From positions 62,001 to 126,000 of the forward strand of contig CAVZGP010000031.1 in assembly GCA_963774765.1 (NCBI GenBank): a stretch of DNA of 64,000 nucleotides, written 5' to 3'. How positions within the stretch are numbered: position 1 is the first letter of the stretch; each line of letters begins with the position of its first letter. Shown in pieces: positions 34,336 through 42,856 of this stretch. The stretch comes from Sva-07 sp963774765. GTDB taxonomy: Bacteria; Actinomycetota; Acidimicrobiia; Acidimicrobiales; Ilumatobacteraceae. The translations under genes were made by a program, and so were the position numbers. The notes under the pieces were generated by a model. It was not told where the DNA came from. It searched no databases and worked only from the letters and a program-made list of their open reading frames with translations.

Positions 34336-34571
34336 GGTCACGGGGGTGCCTGGGCCTCAGCGGGTTGGGAAACAGCGTTTCGGAACCCGAACGCATCGCG
34401 CGCCGCTGAGATTCCCCCACCGATGAGCGAAGCGACCGGATACGGCGGTTTCGCTCATCGCAACCCGCTGAGATTCCCCTACCGATGAGCGAAGCGACCG
34501 GATACGGCGGTTTCGCTCATCGCAACGCAACTCGAGCCCAATCCGCTGAGGGCCCAGGCGCCGGTGTCACC
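34336..34571. repeat. 236-bp composite repeat (element B) upstream of dinB
   Basis: Same architecture as element A in the reverse orientation. The ends match GGTCACGGGGGTGCCTGGG / GGTGACACCGGCGCCTGGG, then CTCAGCGG. The segment AACAGCGTTTCGGAACCCGA at 34371 is the inverted homologue of that at 33035. Two palindromes (34422-34459 and 34484-34521) are 62 bases apart. The left end is 40 bases from the dinB start. The right end abuts the GGCT stop. Confidence 0.85.
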
Positions 34572-34574
34572 CGG

Positions 34575-34979
34575 TTACGGGGTGCGTGGCACCGGCGTGA
34601 CCGGGCGGGGTGGGCGGTGGTGGAACCAGTCGCCGGAAGGGATCGGCGTCAGGTCGAGCCCGTCGCCGCTGGCGTACGCCCAGGCGTCGATGCCGTGCCC
34701 CGTCCGTACCGCCACCCGCGAGTACTCGCCGTCGACGATGCCTTCGACCTCGTCGAGTACGTCCAGTGCCCTGACCGCCGATGCCTGCTCCAACGCGAAG
34801 GTCTGGCCGTGAATCGTGCCCTCGCCCGCGAACACCGCGGCCGGGTAGTCGAGTCCCGTGTCGTACAGCTGTCCGGCGACGGTGTCGGGCCGGCCCTCGT
34901 CGACGACGAACGGTTCGAGGCAGTGCCAGCGCACATCGCCGCGCCGCAACGTGCCGTACACGAAGACGTGCCGGATCAC
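34575..34979 (-). CDS. gamma-glutamylcyclotransferase-like (AIG2) protein
   Basis: 134 residues of the GGCT-like/AIG2 fold. FVYGTLRRGDVRWHCLEPFV is the substrate-loop YGTLRRG motif, and VRALDVLDEVEG carries the acid residue region. Such proteins form 5-oxoproline from gamma-glutamyl compounds, or are of unknown specificity. GTG at 34979 overlaps the permease stop by four bases, so it is the last gene of the polyamine-transport operon. One could imagine a role on gamma-glutamyl-putrescine-like intermediates, but that is speculation. Confidence 0.72.
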   Translation of the reverse strand: MIRHVFVYGTLRRGDVRWHCLEPFVVDEGRPDTVAGQLYDTGLDYPAAVFAGEGTIHGQTFALEQASAVRALDVLDEVEGIVDGEYSRVAVRTGHGIDAWAYASGDGLDLTPIPSGDWFHHRPPRPVTPVPRTP

Positions 34980-35791
34980 GCTGCTGTCTTGCGCCGCCCG
35001 CGGGCGCCCCACACGGTGCCCGTGAGCATCAACGCAACGCTGACGATCAGGATCACCGTGGCAAGGACGTTGACCTCGGGCGGGAACTTCACGCGGAAAC
35101 TGCTGTTGATGTACAGCGGGAACGTGACCAGCGATCCGGCGTTGAACAACGTGATGATGAAGTCGTCGAGCGACAACGCGAACGACAACAACGCCGCGGC
35201 GAGGATGCCGGGAAGGATCAACGGGAACGTCACCTTCCAGAACGTCCGCAACGGCGACGCCCCGAGATCCTGTGCTGCCTGTTCGAGCGTCCAGTCGAAC
35301 CCGCGAACCCGGGCGCGCACCGTCAACGCGACGAAGCTCACCTGGAACATGATGTGGGCGATCACGACGGTGGTGAAGCCCCGGGTCACGTCCCAGTCGA
35401 GAAACAGCGTGGCGAGCGACGAGCCGAGCACGATCTCGGGTGTGGTGAGCGGCAACACGAGGAAGAAGTTCAGGCCGCCACTCCCACGGAAGCGGTACCG
35501 GGCGAGTGCGATCGCGATGAGCGAGCCGAGAACCGTGGCGATCAGTGTGGAGATCGCGGCGATCTTGATGCTCTCGACGAACGCATTGGTCAGCGCTGCA
35601 TCGCCGAACGGATCGCGCCAGTTGTCGAGGGTGAACTGCTGCCACTCGACGTTGTAGTTGCCCTTCGGCTGATTGAAGGAGTACACGACGATCCAGATGA
35701 TCGGCACGAACAGATACAGCAGGGCGAGACCCGCGTAGGCGTTCAGAGCGAACCGTGCCACCCGGCCCCCACGCGAGGTCGGCACGCTCAC
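34976..35791 (-). CDS. polyamine ABC transporter permease (PotC-like)
   Basis: 271 residues, six membrane helices. The inner-membrane permease signature (EAA loop) is at EQAAQDLGASPLRTFWKVTF then PLILPGILAA. SFNQPKGNYNVEWQQFTLDN and LDDFIITLFNAG are PotC-like. A long upstream frame, in the region of the other permease, is a shadow. GTG 35791 overlaps the stop of that permease. It forms the transmembrane pair with the next gene. Confidence 0.83.
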   Translation of the reverse strand: MSVPTSRGGRVARFALNAYAGLALLYLFVPIIWIVVYSFNQPKGNYNVEWQQFTLDNWRDPFGDAALTNAFVESIKIAAISTLIATVLGSLIAIALARYRFRGSGGLNFFLVLPLTTPEIVLGSSLATLFLDWDVTRGFTTVVIAHIMFQVSFVALTVRARVRGFDWTLEQAAQDLGASPLRTFWKVTFPLILPGILAAALLSFALSLDDFIITLFNAGSLVTFPLYINSSFRVKFPPEVNVLATVILIVSVALMLTGTVWGARGRRKTAA

Positions 35792-36867
35792 GCGAGGTCC
35801 TCGGTGCCGAAGAACCGGCTGTAGATGATCACGAACACGGTGATGATGAACATCAGCACGAACGACATCGCCGACGCCAGCGGCACGTTGTTCTGAACCA
35901 GGAACTGGTCCTGGATCGAGTTGCCGATCATCGTCGTGTTCGGGCTGCCGAGATACAGCGAGTTGACGAAGTCGCCGGCCGCCGGGATGAATGTCAGCAG
36001 CGTCCCTGCGAACACGCCGGGCAACGACAACGGCACGACGATCTTGCGGAACGCCGACGTCGAGGTCGAGTAGAGGTCCTTGGCCGCATCGACGAGGCGC
36101 ACGTCGATCTTCTCGAGGCTCACGTAGATCGGCAGGATCATGAACGGCAGGAAGTTGTAGGTGAGTCCAAAGATCACCGCCGCCGGCGTGTTGATCAGAC
36201 GTCCGTTGTCCATGATGTTGGACGCCTCGAAGAACCACGTCATCCCCACCGCGTCGATGAAACCCGTCGCGATGCCGTTGTCGGACAAGATGCTGCGCCA
36301 CGCAATCGTGCGGATCAGGTACGACGTGAAGAACGGGATGACGACGAGCCCGAGCATCAACGTGCGGTACTTCCCTCCACGAAATGCGATCACGTAGGCG
36401 AGTGGGTATCCGATCGCGATCGTGAGAATCGTGGCGAGTCCGGAGTAGAGGAATGCGCGCTCGAACTGCGGTCTGAAGTCGGTGAACGCGGTGACGTAGT
36501 TGTCGAAGTTCCAGTCGAATTCGGCCTCGACCGCGAAGCGGCTGGGAAGCGTCGACAACGACAGGCGCAGCAGCGTGAACAGCGGCGCGAGGTAGAACAG
36601 CGCGAGCCAGAGCATGCCGGGTTTGAGGAGCCCGTACGGCGCGATCTTGCGCCTGGTCTCCGGCGTGCCGGTGAGCGCAACCACGACGAGCATCAAGACG
36701 CTGGCGAGGATCAGCGAGAGCGCCAGGATCGCGAGCGGCCCGGTGACCAGACGGGTACCGATCGCCGCGAGGAGCGCGCCGGCGCCGACGAGCGCCCCGA
36801 GCCCGAGCAGCTCGGGACGCTTCACACCGCGTCGTGCGGTGCTGACGTCGTCGACGGTCGAGGTCAT
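35788..36867 (-). CDS. polyamine ABC transporter permease (PotB-like)
   Basis: 359 residues. The PotB-like core includes LLRLSLSTLPSRF, FFTSYLIRTIAWRSIL, LEKIDVRLVDAAKDLYSTST then AFRKIVVPLSLPGVFAGTLL (the EAA loop), and GDFVNSLYLGSP. The N-terminal 65 residues add two extra helices (LLGLGALVGAGALLAAIGTRL and LAILALSLILASVLMLVVV), unlike standard PotB proteins. It lies 13 bases after the binding-protein gene on the same strand. Confidence 0.83.
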   Translation of the reverse strand: MTSTVDDVSTARRGVKRPELLGLGALVGAGALLAAIGTRLVTGPLAILALSLILASVLMLVVVALTGTPETRRKIAPYGLLKPGMLWLALFYLAPLFTLLRLSLSTLPSRFAVEAEFDWNFDNYVTAFTDFRPQFERAFLYSGLATILTIAIGYPLAYVIAFRGGKYRTLMLGLVVIPFFTSYLIRTIAWRSILSDNGIATGFIDAVGMTWFFEASNIMDNGRLINTPAAVIFGLTYNFLPFMILPIYVSLEKIDVRLVDAAKDLYSTSTSAFRKIVVPLSLPGVFAGTLLTFIPAAGDFVNSLYLGSPNTTMIGNSIQDQFLVQNNVPLASAMSFVLMFIITVFVIIYSRFFGTEDLA

Positions 36868-36880
36868 GCGAGATCGATGC

Positions 36881-38101
36881 TCAGGCTCCGGTGATCGCCG
36901 AGAACGCGGCGTCGTACTCGGCCTCGACCTCTTCGCTCAGCGGCGCGAATCCCTGGGTGTTGGCGAGGGTCGCGTCGTCGGGGAAGACCAATGGATCGCT
37001 GGCGAGATCGGCATCGATCTTCTCGACTTCCTCCTGGACGCCGGCGACCGGCGACACGTAGCCGACCCACGCCGTGATCTGCGCGGCCTGCACCGGGTCG
37101 TAGACGAAGTTCATCCACTGTGCCGCGGCATCGATGTTCGTCGCTCCCTTGGGGATGACCATCGCGTCGGCCCACGACGTGGCGCCGCTCTCGGGGAACA
37201 CGAACCTGACCGCCGGATTGTCACGGGCGATCGCGGCAACGTCACCGGACCAGCCGATGGTGATGGCGAGGTTGCCGTTCGAGAGGTCGTCGAAGTAGTC
37301 GTTGCCGTGGAAACGACGGATCTGGCCGGAATCCTTGGCCTCCTGCAGCTTGTCGAACGCCGGGGCCGCGTCGTCGAAGGTTGCGAGCGTCGAGATGTCG
37401 ATCCCGAGGCTCATCGCGATCACGCCGATCGTGTCGCGCATCTCGGTGAGCGCGCCGACCTTGCCGGCGAACTCGGGATCGAACAGGTCGTCGACGCTGG
37501 TGATCTCACGGCCGGTTGCGTCGATGTTGTAGGCAATGCCGGCGAACCCGGTCTGCCACGGCAGGCTGTACTCGCCGGTGGGGTCCCACGAGGGGTTCTG
37601 CAGGTCGGCGCGAAGGTTGGCCGCATTCGGAACCTTGTCGAGCGGCAGCGTCTCGAGCCAGTCGAGAGCGATCAGGCGGTTCGCCAGCCAACTGGTCGGC
37701 GCGATGATGTCGGGATCGATCGGCTCACCACGGCCGAGCAGCGGTTGGATCTTGGCGAAGTACTCGTTGTTGTCGTTGAACGCCTCGGTGTAGCGCATGT
37801 CGATGCCGGTCGCCTCCATGAAGCGATCGACCGTTCCCGTCAGGCCGTCCTCGGTGGGATCGATGTACGACGGCCAGTTCTCGAAGAACAACTCATTCCC
37901 GCCGCCGCCTCCGGTGGAGGTGCCACCCGAGGTGGCCGGGGTGGAGCCGGACGCACCGCTGTCGGAGTCGCTGCCGCACGCCGCGAGGATCGCCGGCAAC
38001 GACATGCCAGCCGCGCCGAGTGCACCTGCTCGAATGAGCAGTTGGCGTCGGCTCATCGGGCCACGGGCGGCGATGAACGGGTTCGGAGGTCGGTTCGTCA
38101 T
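36881..38101 (-). CDS. polyamine-binding lipoprotein (PotD-like)
   Basis: 406 residues of the spermidine/putrescine-binding family. The signal region is SRRQLLIRAGALGAAGMSLP followed by AILAACGS, a twin-arginine motif plus lipobox cysteine, so it is exported and lipid-anchored. The mature protein has LFFENWPSYIDPT, DIIAPTSWLANRLI and GYVSPVAGVQEEV, typical of PotD. It has a Gly/Ser/Thr-rich linker after the cysteine. The ATG at 38101 is chosen because it fits the Tat signal. Confidence 0.85.
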   Translation of the reverse strand: MTNRPPNPFIAARGPMSRRQLLIRAGALGAAGMSLPAILAACGSDSDSGASGSTPATSGGTSTGGGGGNELFFENWPSYIDPTEDGLTGTVDRFMEATGIDMRYTEAFNDNNEYFAKIQPLLGRGEPIDPDIIAPTSWLANRLIALDWLETLPLDKVPNAANLRADLQNPSWDPTGEYSLPWQTGFAGIAYNIDATGREITSVDDLFDPEFAGKVGALTEMRDTIGVIAMSLGIDISTLATFDDAAPAFDKLQEAKDSGQIRRFHGNDYFDDLSNGNLAITIGWSGDVAAIARDNPAVRFVFPESGATSWADAMVIPKGATNIDAAAQWMNFVYDPVQAAQITAWVGYVSPVAGVQEEVEKIDADLASDPLVFPDDATLANTQGFAPLSEEVEAEYDAAFSAITGA

Positions 38102-38193
38102 GGGTGTCTCCTGCTTGTCAGCCGGTCGGTGTCGGTGTTCAGTCGGTGTGGATTGGGGTTTCGGGAACGTGGTGCTTGGTGGGCGCTTCGCCG

Positions 38194-39336
38194 TCACGAT
38201 TCTGCGAGCGCTTCGAGCGTGTCGATGTCATTGGCCGTGGCGCCGGGTCGGCGCGGCCATCCGGCCAGCATGTACGCGCTGCCCGGCTCCCACGAGAGGT
38301 GCACGGTACTTTCGGGGTGGAGGAACGGCAGGTCGGTGCCGGTGATCACGCTGGCGATCACCTCGCTGTCGTCGGCGAGATGCACGTTGATGCGCGCCGT
38401 CGCCCCTTGGAACACGACGTCTCGAACCGTTCCCTCGACGGATCGGCCGTCGTCGCGTGCGTTGGTGGTGGCGGTCAGACGTTCCGGTCGCAGCATCACC
38501 GACACGGGGGCACCGGGCAGCCGATCGGTGTCGGTTCGTGCACGGACGGTCGGGCCTGCATTGAGTTTGACCACCGTGTCGGTGCCGTCGGTGGTCAGCA
38601 CCTCGCCCGGCAGCAGGTTGGCCGACCCGATGAACCCGGCGACGAACAGCGTGGCGGGGCTGTTGTAGATCTCCTCTGGGGTGCCGATCTGCTCGACGCG
38701 CCCGTCGCTCATCACGGCGATTCGGTCGCTCATCGTGAGCGCCTCGCCCTGGTCGTGGGTGACGAAGACGAAGGTGATACCGACCTCGCGCTGGATCCGC
38801 TTGAGCTCGAACTGCATGGCTTCGCGCAGCTTGAGGTCGAGCGCGGCGAGCGGCTCGTCGAGCAGCAGCGCGCTGGGGAAGTTGACCAGCGCCCGTGCCA
38901 GCGCGACGCGCTGCTGCTGGCCGCCGGACAGCTGCGTGGGCTTGCGGTCGGCGAACTCGGTGAGGCGGACGACCTCGAGCATCTGAGCGACGTTGGGTTC
39001 GTAGACGTGCTTGGAGATCCGCTTCGACTTCGGACCGAAGCGGACGTTGTCGGCCACGGTCATGTGCGGGAACAGTGCGTACTGCTGGAAGACCGTGTTG
39101 ACGTTGCGCTTGTACGGCGGCACCCGGCTGACGTCGACGCCGTTGAGCAGCACCCTGCCGGACGTCGGCTGTTCGAACCCGGCGATCATCTTCAAAGTGG
39201 TCGTCTTCCCGCACCCGGACGGGCCGAGCATGGCGAAGAACTCACCCTGCTCGATACCGAAGTCGGCCCGCTCGACGGCGACGAAATCGCCGAACGACTT
39301 GCGTACGTGGTCGAGCTGGATGACGACGTCACTCAT
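38194..39336 (-). CDS. potA: polyamine ABC transporter ATP-binding protein (PotA-like)
   Basis: 380 residues. Walker A is GPSGCGKTT, the Q-loop is VFQQYALFPH, the signature is LSGGQQQRVALARALVN, Walker B is ALLLDEPLAALD, and the switch histidine is FVTHDQ. A TOBE_2-type regulatory domain follows from about residue 270 (VSVMLRPERLTATTN). It is the first gene of the operon potA-potD-potB-potC-ggct in order of transcription. It is divergent from the aldehyde dehydrogenase, with a 145-base control region. Confidence 0.87.
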   Translation of the reverse strand: MSDVVIQLDHVRKSFGDFVAVERADFGIEQGEFFAMLGPSGCGKTTTLKMIAGFEQPTSGRVLLNGVDVSRVPPYKRNVNTVFQQYALFPHMTVADNVRFGPKSKRISKHVYEPNVAQMLEVVRLTEFADRKPTQLSGGQQQRVALARALVNFPSALLLDEPLAALDLKLREAMQFELKRIQREVGITFVFVTHDQGEALTMSDRIAVMSDGRVEQIGTPEEIYNSPATLFVAGFIGSANLLPGEVLTTDGTDTVVKLNAGPTVRARTDTDRLPGAPVSVMLRPERLTATTNARDDGRSVEGTVRDVVFQGATARINVHLADDSEVIASVITGTDLPFLHPESTVHLSWEPGSAYMLAGWPRRPGATANDIDTLEALAES

Positions 39337-39481
39337 GTTGTTGCACCAGCCGCTCGCTCGTCGGGGACGGATCCCTGGATCATGATCGAGTGACACTACA
39401 ACGTGGCGGCGCGCGCGTTCCCACCATCGCGATCGTTCATCGGGGCCAACACAGCATGTCGGCGCGTGGCAATCTGTGACC
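39337..39481. promoter_or_regulatory. divergent promoter region, polyamine transport/aldehyde dehydrogenase
   Basis: 145 bases between two start codons of opposite genes. The palindrome GATCATGATC at 39377-39386 is a candidate operator centred in the region. No consensus -35/-10 pair is clear. Shared control would make sense for polyamine import and oxidation of its aldehyde product. Confidence 0.4.
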
Positions 39482-40921
39482 ATGTCTTCCGAGCTGTCTT
39501 CTCTGAACTCCAACTTCATCGGTGGCGACTGGCGTCCGGCCGCGAGCGGCGCGACCGACGCGGTCGTGAATCCGGCGACCGGTGCCCCGATCGGCGAAGT
39601 CCCTGCGAGCGACGCGATCGACGTCGATGCCGCCGTCGCTGCGGCGTCTGCCGCGTTTCCTGCGTGGTCGGCGTTGACGCCGCGTGAACGCAGCGAGGTG
39701 CTGCACCGCGTCGCAGACATCATCGACGACAACATCGACGAGCTGTCGAACATCGAGTGCGAGAACGTCGGTAAACCCGTCGGCATCGTCGAATTCGAGA
39801 TGGACCTCACGAAGGACAACTGGCGGTTCTTCGCGTCAGCGTGCCGCTTCCTCGAGGGCAAGGCCGCCGGCGAGTACATGGCCGGCTACACCTCGATGGT
39901 CCGACGCGACCCGCTCGGAGTGGTCGCCTCGATCACGCCCTGGAACTACCCGCTCAACATGGCGACGTGGAAGCTCGGCCCGGCGCTCGCAGCCGGCAAC
40001 ACCGTGGTGCTCAAGCCGTCTGAGCTCACCCCGTACTCGGTGCTACGACTCGCCGAGCTGACCGCCGACGTCCTGCCGGCGGGGGTCTTCAACGTGGTGT
40101 GCGGCCAGGGTCATGTCGCTGGTGCCGCACTCAGCGAGCACCCGGGCATTGCGATGATCTCGATCACCGGCAGCGTCGGCGCCGGCAAGGCAGTCGCGCG
40201 GGCATCGGCCGACACGCTCAAACGGGTTCACCTCGAACTCGGTGGTAAGGCGCCGGTCATCATCTTCGACGACGCCGACATCGAGGCCGCGGTCGAGATG
40301 CTCAAGGGGATGGCCTTCTACAACTCGGGCCAGGACTGCACCGCCCCGTGCCGTGTGATCGCCGGCTCGAAGGTGCACGACGACTTCGTCAACCAGCTCA
40401 CCGACGCCGTCGGAAGCGTCAATGTCGGCGATCCGATGTCGGCCGACACCGAGATGGGCCCGGTGATCTCGGACGTGCACCGCAGCCGCGTGGCCGGCTA
40501 CGTCGATCGTGCACGGGATGCGGGTGCCGAGGTCACCGTCGGCGGATCGGAACGTTCAGGTCCCGGCTTCTTCTACGAGCCGACCGTCGTGGTCGGCCCC
40601 GGCCAGTCATCGGAGATCATCCAACGCGAAGTGTTCGGACCGGTCGTCACGGTGCAGTCCGCCGCCGACGAGGAGACCGCGCTGGCGATGGCCAACGACG
40701 TCGACTACGGACTGGCGGCGAGTGTGTGGACCTCGGACGTCGGCCGGGCGATGCGGATGAGCAAGGCACTGCAGTTCGGTGCGGTGTGGGTGAACGATCA
40801 CATTCCGATCATCTCCGAGATGCCGCACGGTGGCTTCAAACAGTCGGGCTACGGCAAGGACATGTCGATGTACGCCGTCGAGGCGTACACCGAGGTCAAG
40901 CACGTCATGATCAAGCACTGA
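39482..40921 (+). CDS. aminobutyraldehyde/betaine-aldehyde-type dehydrogenase
   Basis: 479 residues. NFIGGDWRPAASGATD, ITPWNYPLNMATWK, LELGGKAPVIIFDD and NSGQDCTAPCRVI carry the NAD-binding and catalytic Glu/Cys residues. The closest named families are gamma-aminobutyraldehyde and betaine aldehyde dehydrogenase. The divergent polyamine transporter favours the former (putrescine to GABA via 4-aminobutanal). An ATG at 39482 is used; GTG 39476 would add two residues. The last 73 bases overlap the antiporter gene on the other strand. Confidence 0.8.
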   Translation: MSSELSSLNSNFIGGDWRPAASGATDAVVNPATGAPIGEVPASDAIDVDAAVAAASAAFPAWSALTPRERSEVLHRVADIIDDNIDELSNIECENVGKPVGIVEFEMDLTKDNWRFFASACRFLEGKAAGEYMAGYTSMVRRDPLGVVASITPWNYPLNMATWKLGPALAAGNTVVLKPSELTPYSVLRLAELTADVLPAGVFNVVCGQGHVAGAALSEHPGIAMISITGSVGAGKAVARASADTLKRVHLELGGKAPVIIFDDADIEAAVEMLKGMAFYNSGQDCTAPCRVIAGSKVHDDFVNQLTDAVGSVNVGDPMSADTEMGPVISDVHRSRVAGYVDRARDAGAEVTVGGSERSGPGFFYEPTVVVGPGQSSEIIQREVFGPVVTVQSAADEETALAMANDVDYGLAASVWTSDVGRAMRMSKALQFGAVWVNDHIPIISEMPHGGFKQSGYGKDMSMYAVEAYTEVKHVMIKH

Positions 40922-42771
40922 CGCTGTCGTCGCCGTCGCCGTCGCGTCGCGTCGCTGTCGTCGTCGTCGAGCTGTCGCTGGAGCGACGGTGCGGCGAGAC
41001 CGATCACATCACCTTCGGTGGGGACGGGATCGTTGTGGCAGAGGAAGGCGAGTTTGTCGTCGACGATGCGCACGACCGGGAGGAAGAGGCTGTTGTCGAC
41101 GGCCTCCTGGATCGCCTCGCCGCCGTGGGCGGTGCGCACCTTCCAGCCTTGACGCGAACGCTCGTCGAGCGTCGCGTAGGTGAGGCCCTCGATGCCGACG
41201 AGACGCCCGAGATGTTCCTCCGGTACCGAGGGGTCACCGCTGCGCCGAGCGGTCGGTGCGAGCTGGAACACCTCGCGACGTCCGAAGACGCGGGCGAAGC
41301 GAGCGGTGGCCAACGCGTTCACCTCGTCGTTCGACGTGAACGCCAGCAGCCGTCCGATGCCGCGCAGGTCGAGGTCGTGGTTCGCTTCCTCGGCGAGCAC
41401 GCTCATCCTGCGGGCGCGCAACCCCCCGGCGATCGCGCGGGTGACGTTGTACGGGTCGGTGTCGACCAGCAGCGTCTTCACGTCGGCCTTGTCGAGCTCG
41501 GTGGCGAGCCCACGGGCGATGGCGTGCGAACCGGCGATCAGCACACCGTTCGCCTGCGCCTCGGCGAGACCGAGCGCTCGTGCAGCCGGTCCGGCGAGGA
41601 AGCCGTACACGACGATCGTGCCGATGATCACGAGGAACACGATCGGGACGATCTTCGCGGCGTCGGGTACGCCCTCCTCCTCGAGTCGGATGGCGAAGAT
41701 CGCCGACACCGCAGCGGCGACGATGCCCCGCGGGGCCATCGCCATCAGGAAGACCCGTTCGCGCCAGCTGAGCGAAGTCCGAACAGTCGACACCAGCACC
41801 GACACCGGCCGCGCCAGGACCACCAACACGGCGAGGAACGCGAGTGACGGGAGCGCCACCTCACGGAGCGCGTCCGGTTCGATTCGGGCCGCGAGCAGGA
41901 TGAAGAGGAAGGAGATCAACAGCGTCCGCAGGCTCTCGTTGAACTCGAGGACATGGCGAATCGTCGAACTCTCGCGGCGGGCCAGGTACATGCCCATCAC
42001 GGTCACCGTCAGCAGTCCGGCTTCCTCCTGGATCTCGTTGGTGGCCACGAACGCAGCGACCACGAACGCGAAGGTGATGGGCACGATGAGCTGGTCGGGG
42101 ATGAGGAAACGACGCAGCGCCGTGTCGAGCGCCACGGCGGTGGCGAGCCCGATTCCGGCACCGGCAACGATGGTCAACAGAACCACCCCGACGATGGTGG
42201 CGACCGCTTCGTCCGGCGTCTCGATGAGCACGATCTCGAACGCGATCAGGGCCGCGGTGGCACCGATCGGGTCGATCAGCACGCCCTCGGCGCGCAGGAT
42301 CGGCCCCGTACGTCCGGCCGGCCTGACGAACCGCAGCAATGGCCCCACCACGGTCGGCCCGGTCACCACCAGCACCGCGCCCAGCACCATTGCCGACTGG
42401 TTCGAGATCCCGAACACCTCGCGAGCGCCGTACCAACTCACGAGGAACGTGAGGATCGCGCCGACGGTGATCAGCCGCCGAACGACCGTGCCGGTGTTGC
42501 GCAACTCACGCGGTGGGAGGTCGAGGCCGCCTTCGAACAGGATCAGCGCCACCGCCAACGAAACGAGCGGGAACAGAGTGCCACCGAGCAGCTCGTCCGG
42601 CTCGACGATGCCGGTCACCGGCCCGAGAAGCAACCCCGCGACAAGCAGGGCGATGATCGACGGCACCTGGATGCGCCAGGCGATCCACTGCGCCAGCATC
42701 CCCGCTCCGAGGATCAAGGCCAGCGTCGGCCCGATGGCGGACTCGGTTGCCGCCAACATCGCCACCGTCAC
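40849..42771 (-). CDS. cation:proton antiporter (CPA1-type) with nucleotide-sensing tail
   Basis: About 640 residues. The N-terminal ~400 residues have about twelve helices of a sodium/proton exchanger (LILFEGGLDLPPREL, VVTGPTVVGPLLRF, LIDPIGATAALIAFE, MAPRGIVAAAVSAIFA). A cytosolic TrkA-N/TrkA-C-like part follows, with a nucleotide-binding motif ANGVLIAGSHAIARG. The C-terminal ~40 residues, starting DDDDSDATRRRRRRQRQ, are low-complexity and read antisense of the aldehyde dehydrogenase. The start may be GTG 42771 or ATG 42759. It exchanges K+ or Na+ for H+. Confidence 0.8.
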   Translation of the reverse strand: MTVAMLAATESAIGPTLALILGAGMLAQWIAWRIQVPSIIALLVAGLLLGPVTGIVEPDELLGGTLFPLVSLAVALILFEGGLDLPPRELRNTGTVVRRLITVGAILTFLVSWYGAREVFGISNQSAMVLGAVLVVTGPTVVGPLLRFVRPAGRTGPILRAEGVLIDPIGATAALIAFEIVLIETPDEAVATIVGVVLLTIVAGAGIGLATAVALDTALRRFLIPDQLIVPITFAFVVAAFVATNEIQEEAGLLTVTVMGMYLARRESSTIRHVLEFNESLRTLLISFLFILLAARIEPDALREVALPSLAFLAVLVVLARPVSVLVSTVRTSLSWRERVFLMAMAPRGIVAAAVSAIFAIRLEEEGVPDAAKIVPIVFLVIIGTIVVYGFLAGPAARALGLAEAQANGVLIAGSHAIARGLATELDKADVKTLLVDTDPYNVTRAIAGGLRARRMSVLAEEANHDLDLRGIGRLLAFTSNDEVNALATARFARVFGRREVFQLAPTARRSGDPSVPEEHLGRLVGIEGLTYATLDERSRQGWKVRTAHGGEAIQEAVDNSLFLPVVRIVDDKLAFLCHNDPVPTEGDVIGLAAPSLQRQLDDDDSDATRRRRRRQRQCLIMTCLTSVYASTAYIDMSLP

Positions 42772-42856
42772 GCGGGCGCTCCGACACGGTCCCAACGGAT
42801 CGTGGCGCGGAGGACGGCGGTCATCCGGGGCGATCGTAGCCGGGTACCGTCGCTGC

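Noticed and set aside
34431..34562. Short peptides in the repeats reading MSEATGYGGFAHR
   Set aside because: They arise from the palindrome sequence in several frames and both strands at each locus, with no ribosome sites. Shadows of the repeat.
34980..35645. Long N-terminal extension of the GGCT-like protein
   Set aside because: It reads the permease in another frame; GTG 34979 overlaps the permease stop and starts at the family N-terminus.
41180..42856. Long plus-strand frame fused to the hydrolase-OsmC protein (about 970 residues)
   Set aside because: The first part is antisense of the antiporter, rich in Ser/Arg/Thr, with no homology; the hydrolase homology starts at 42857.
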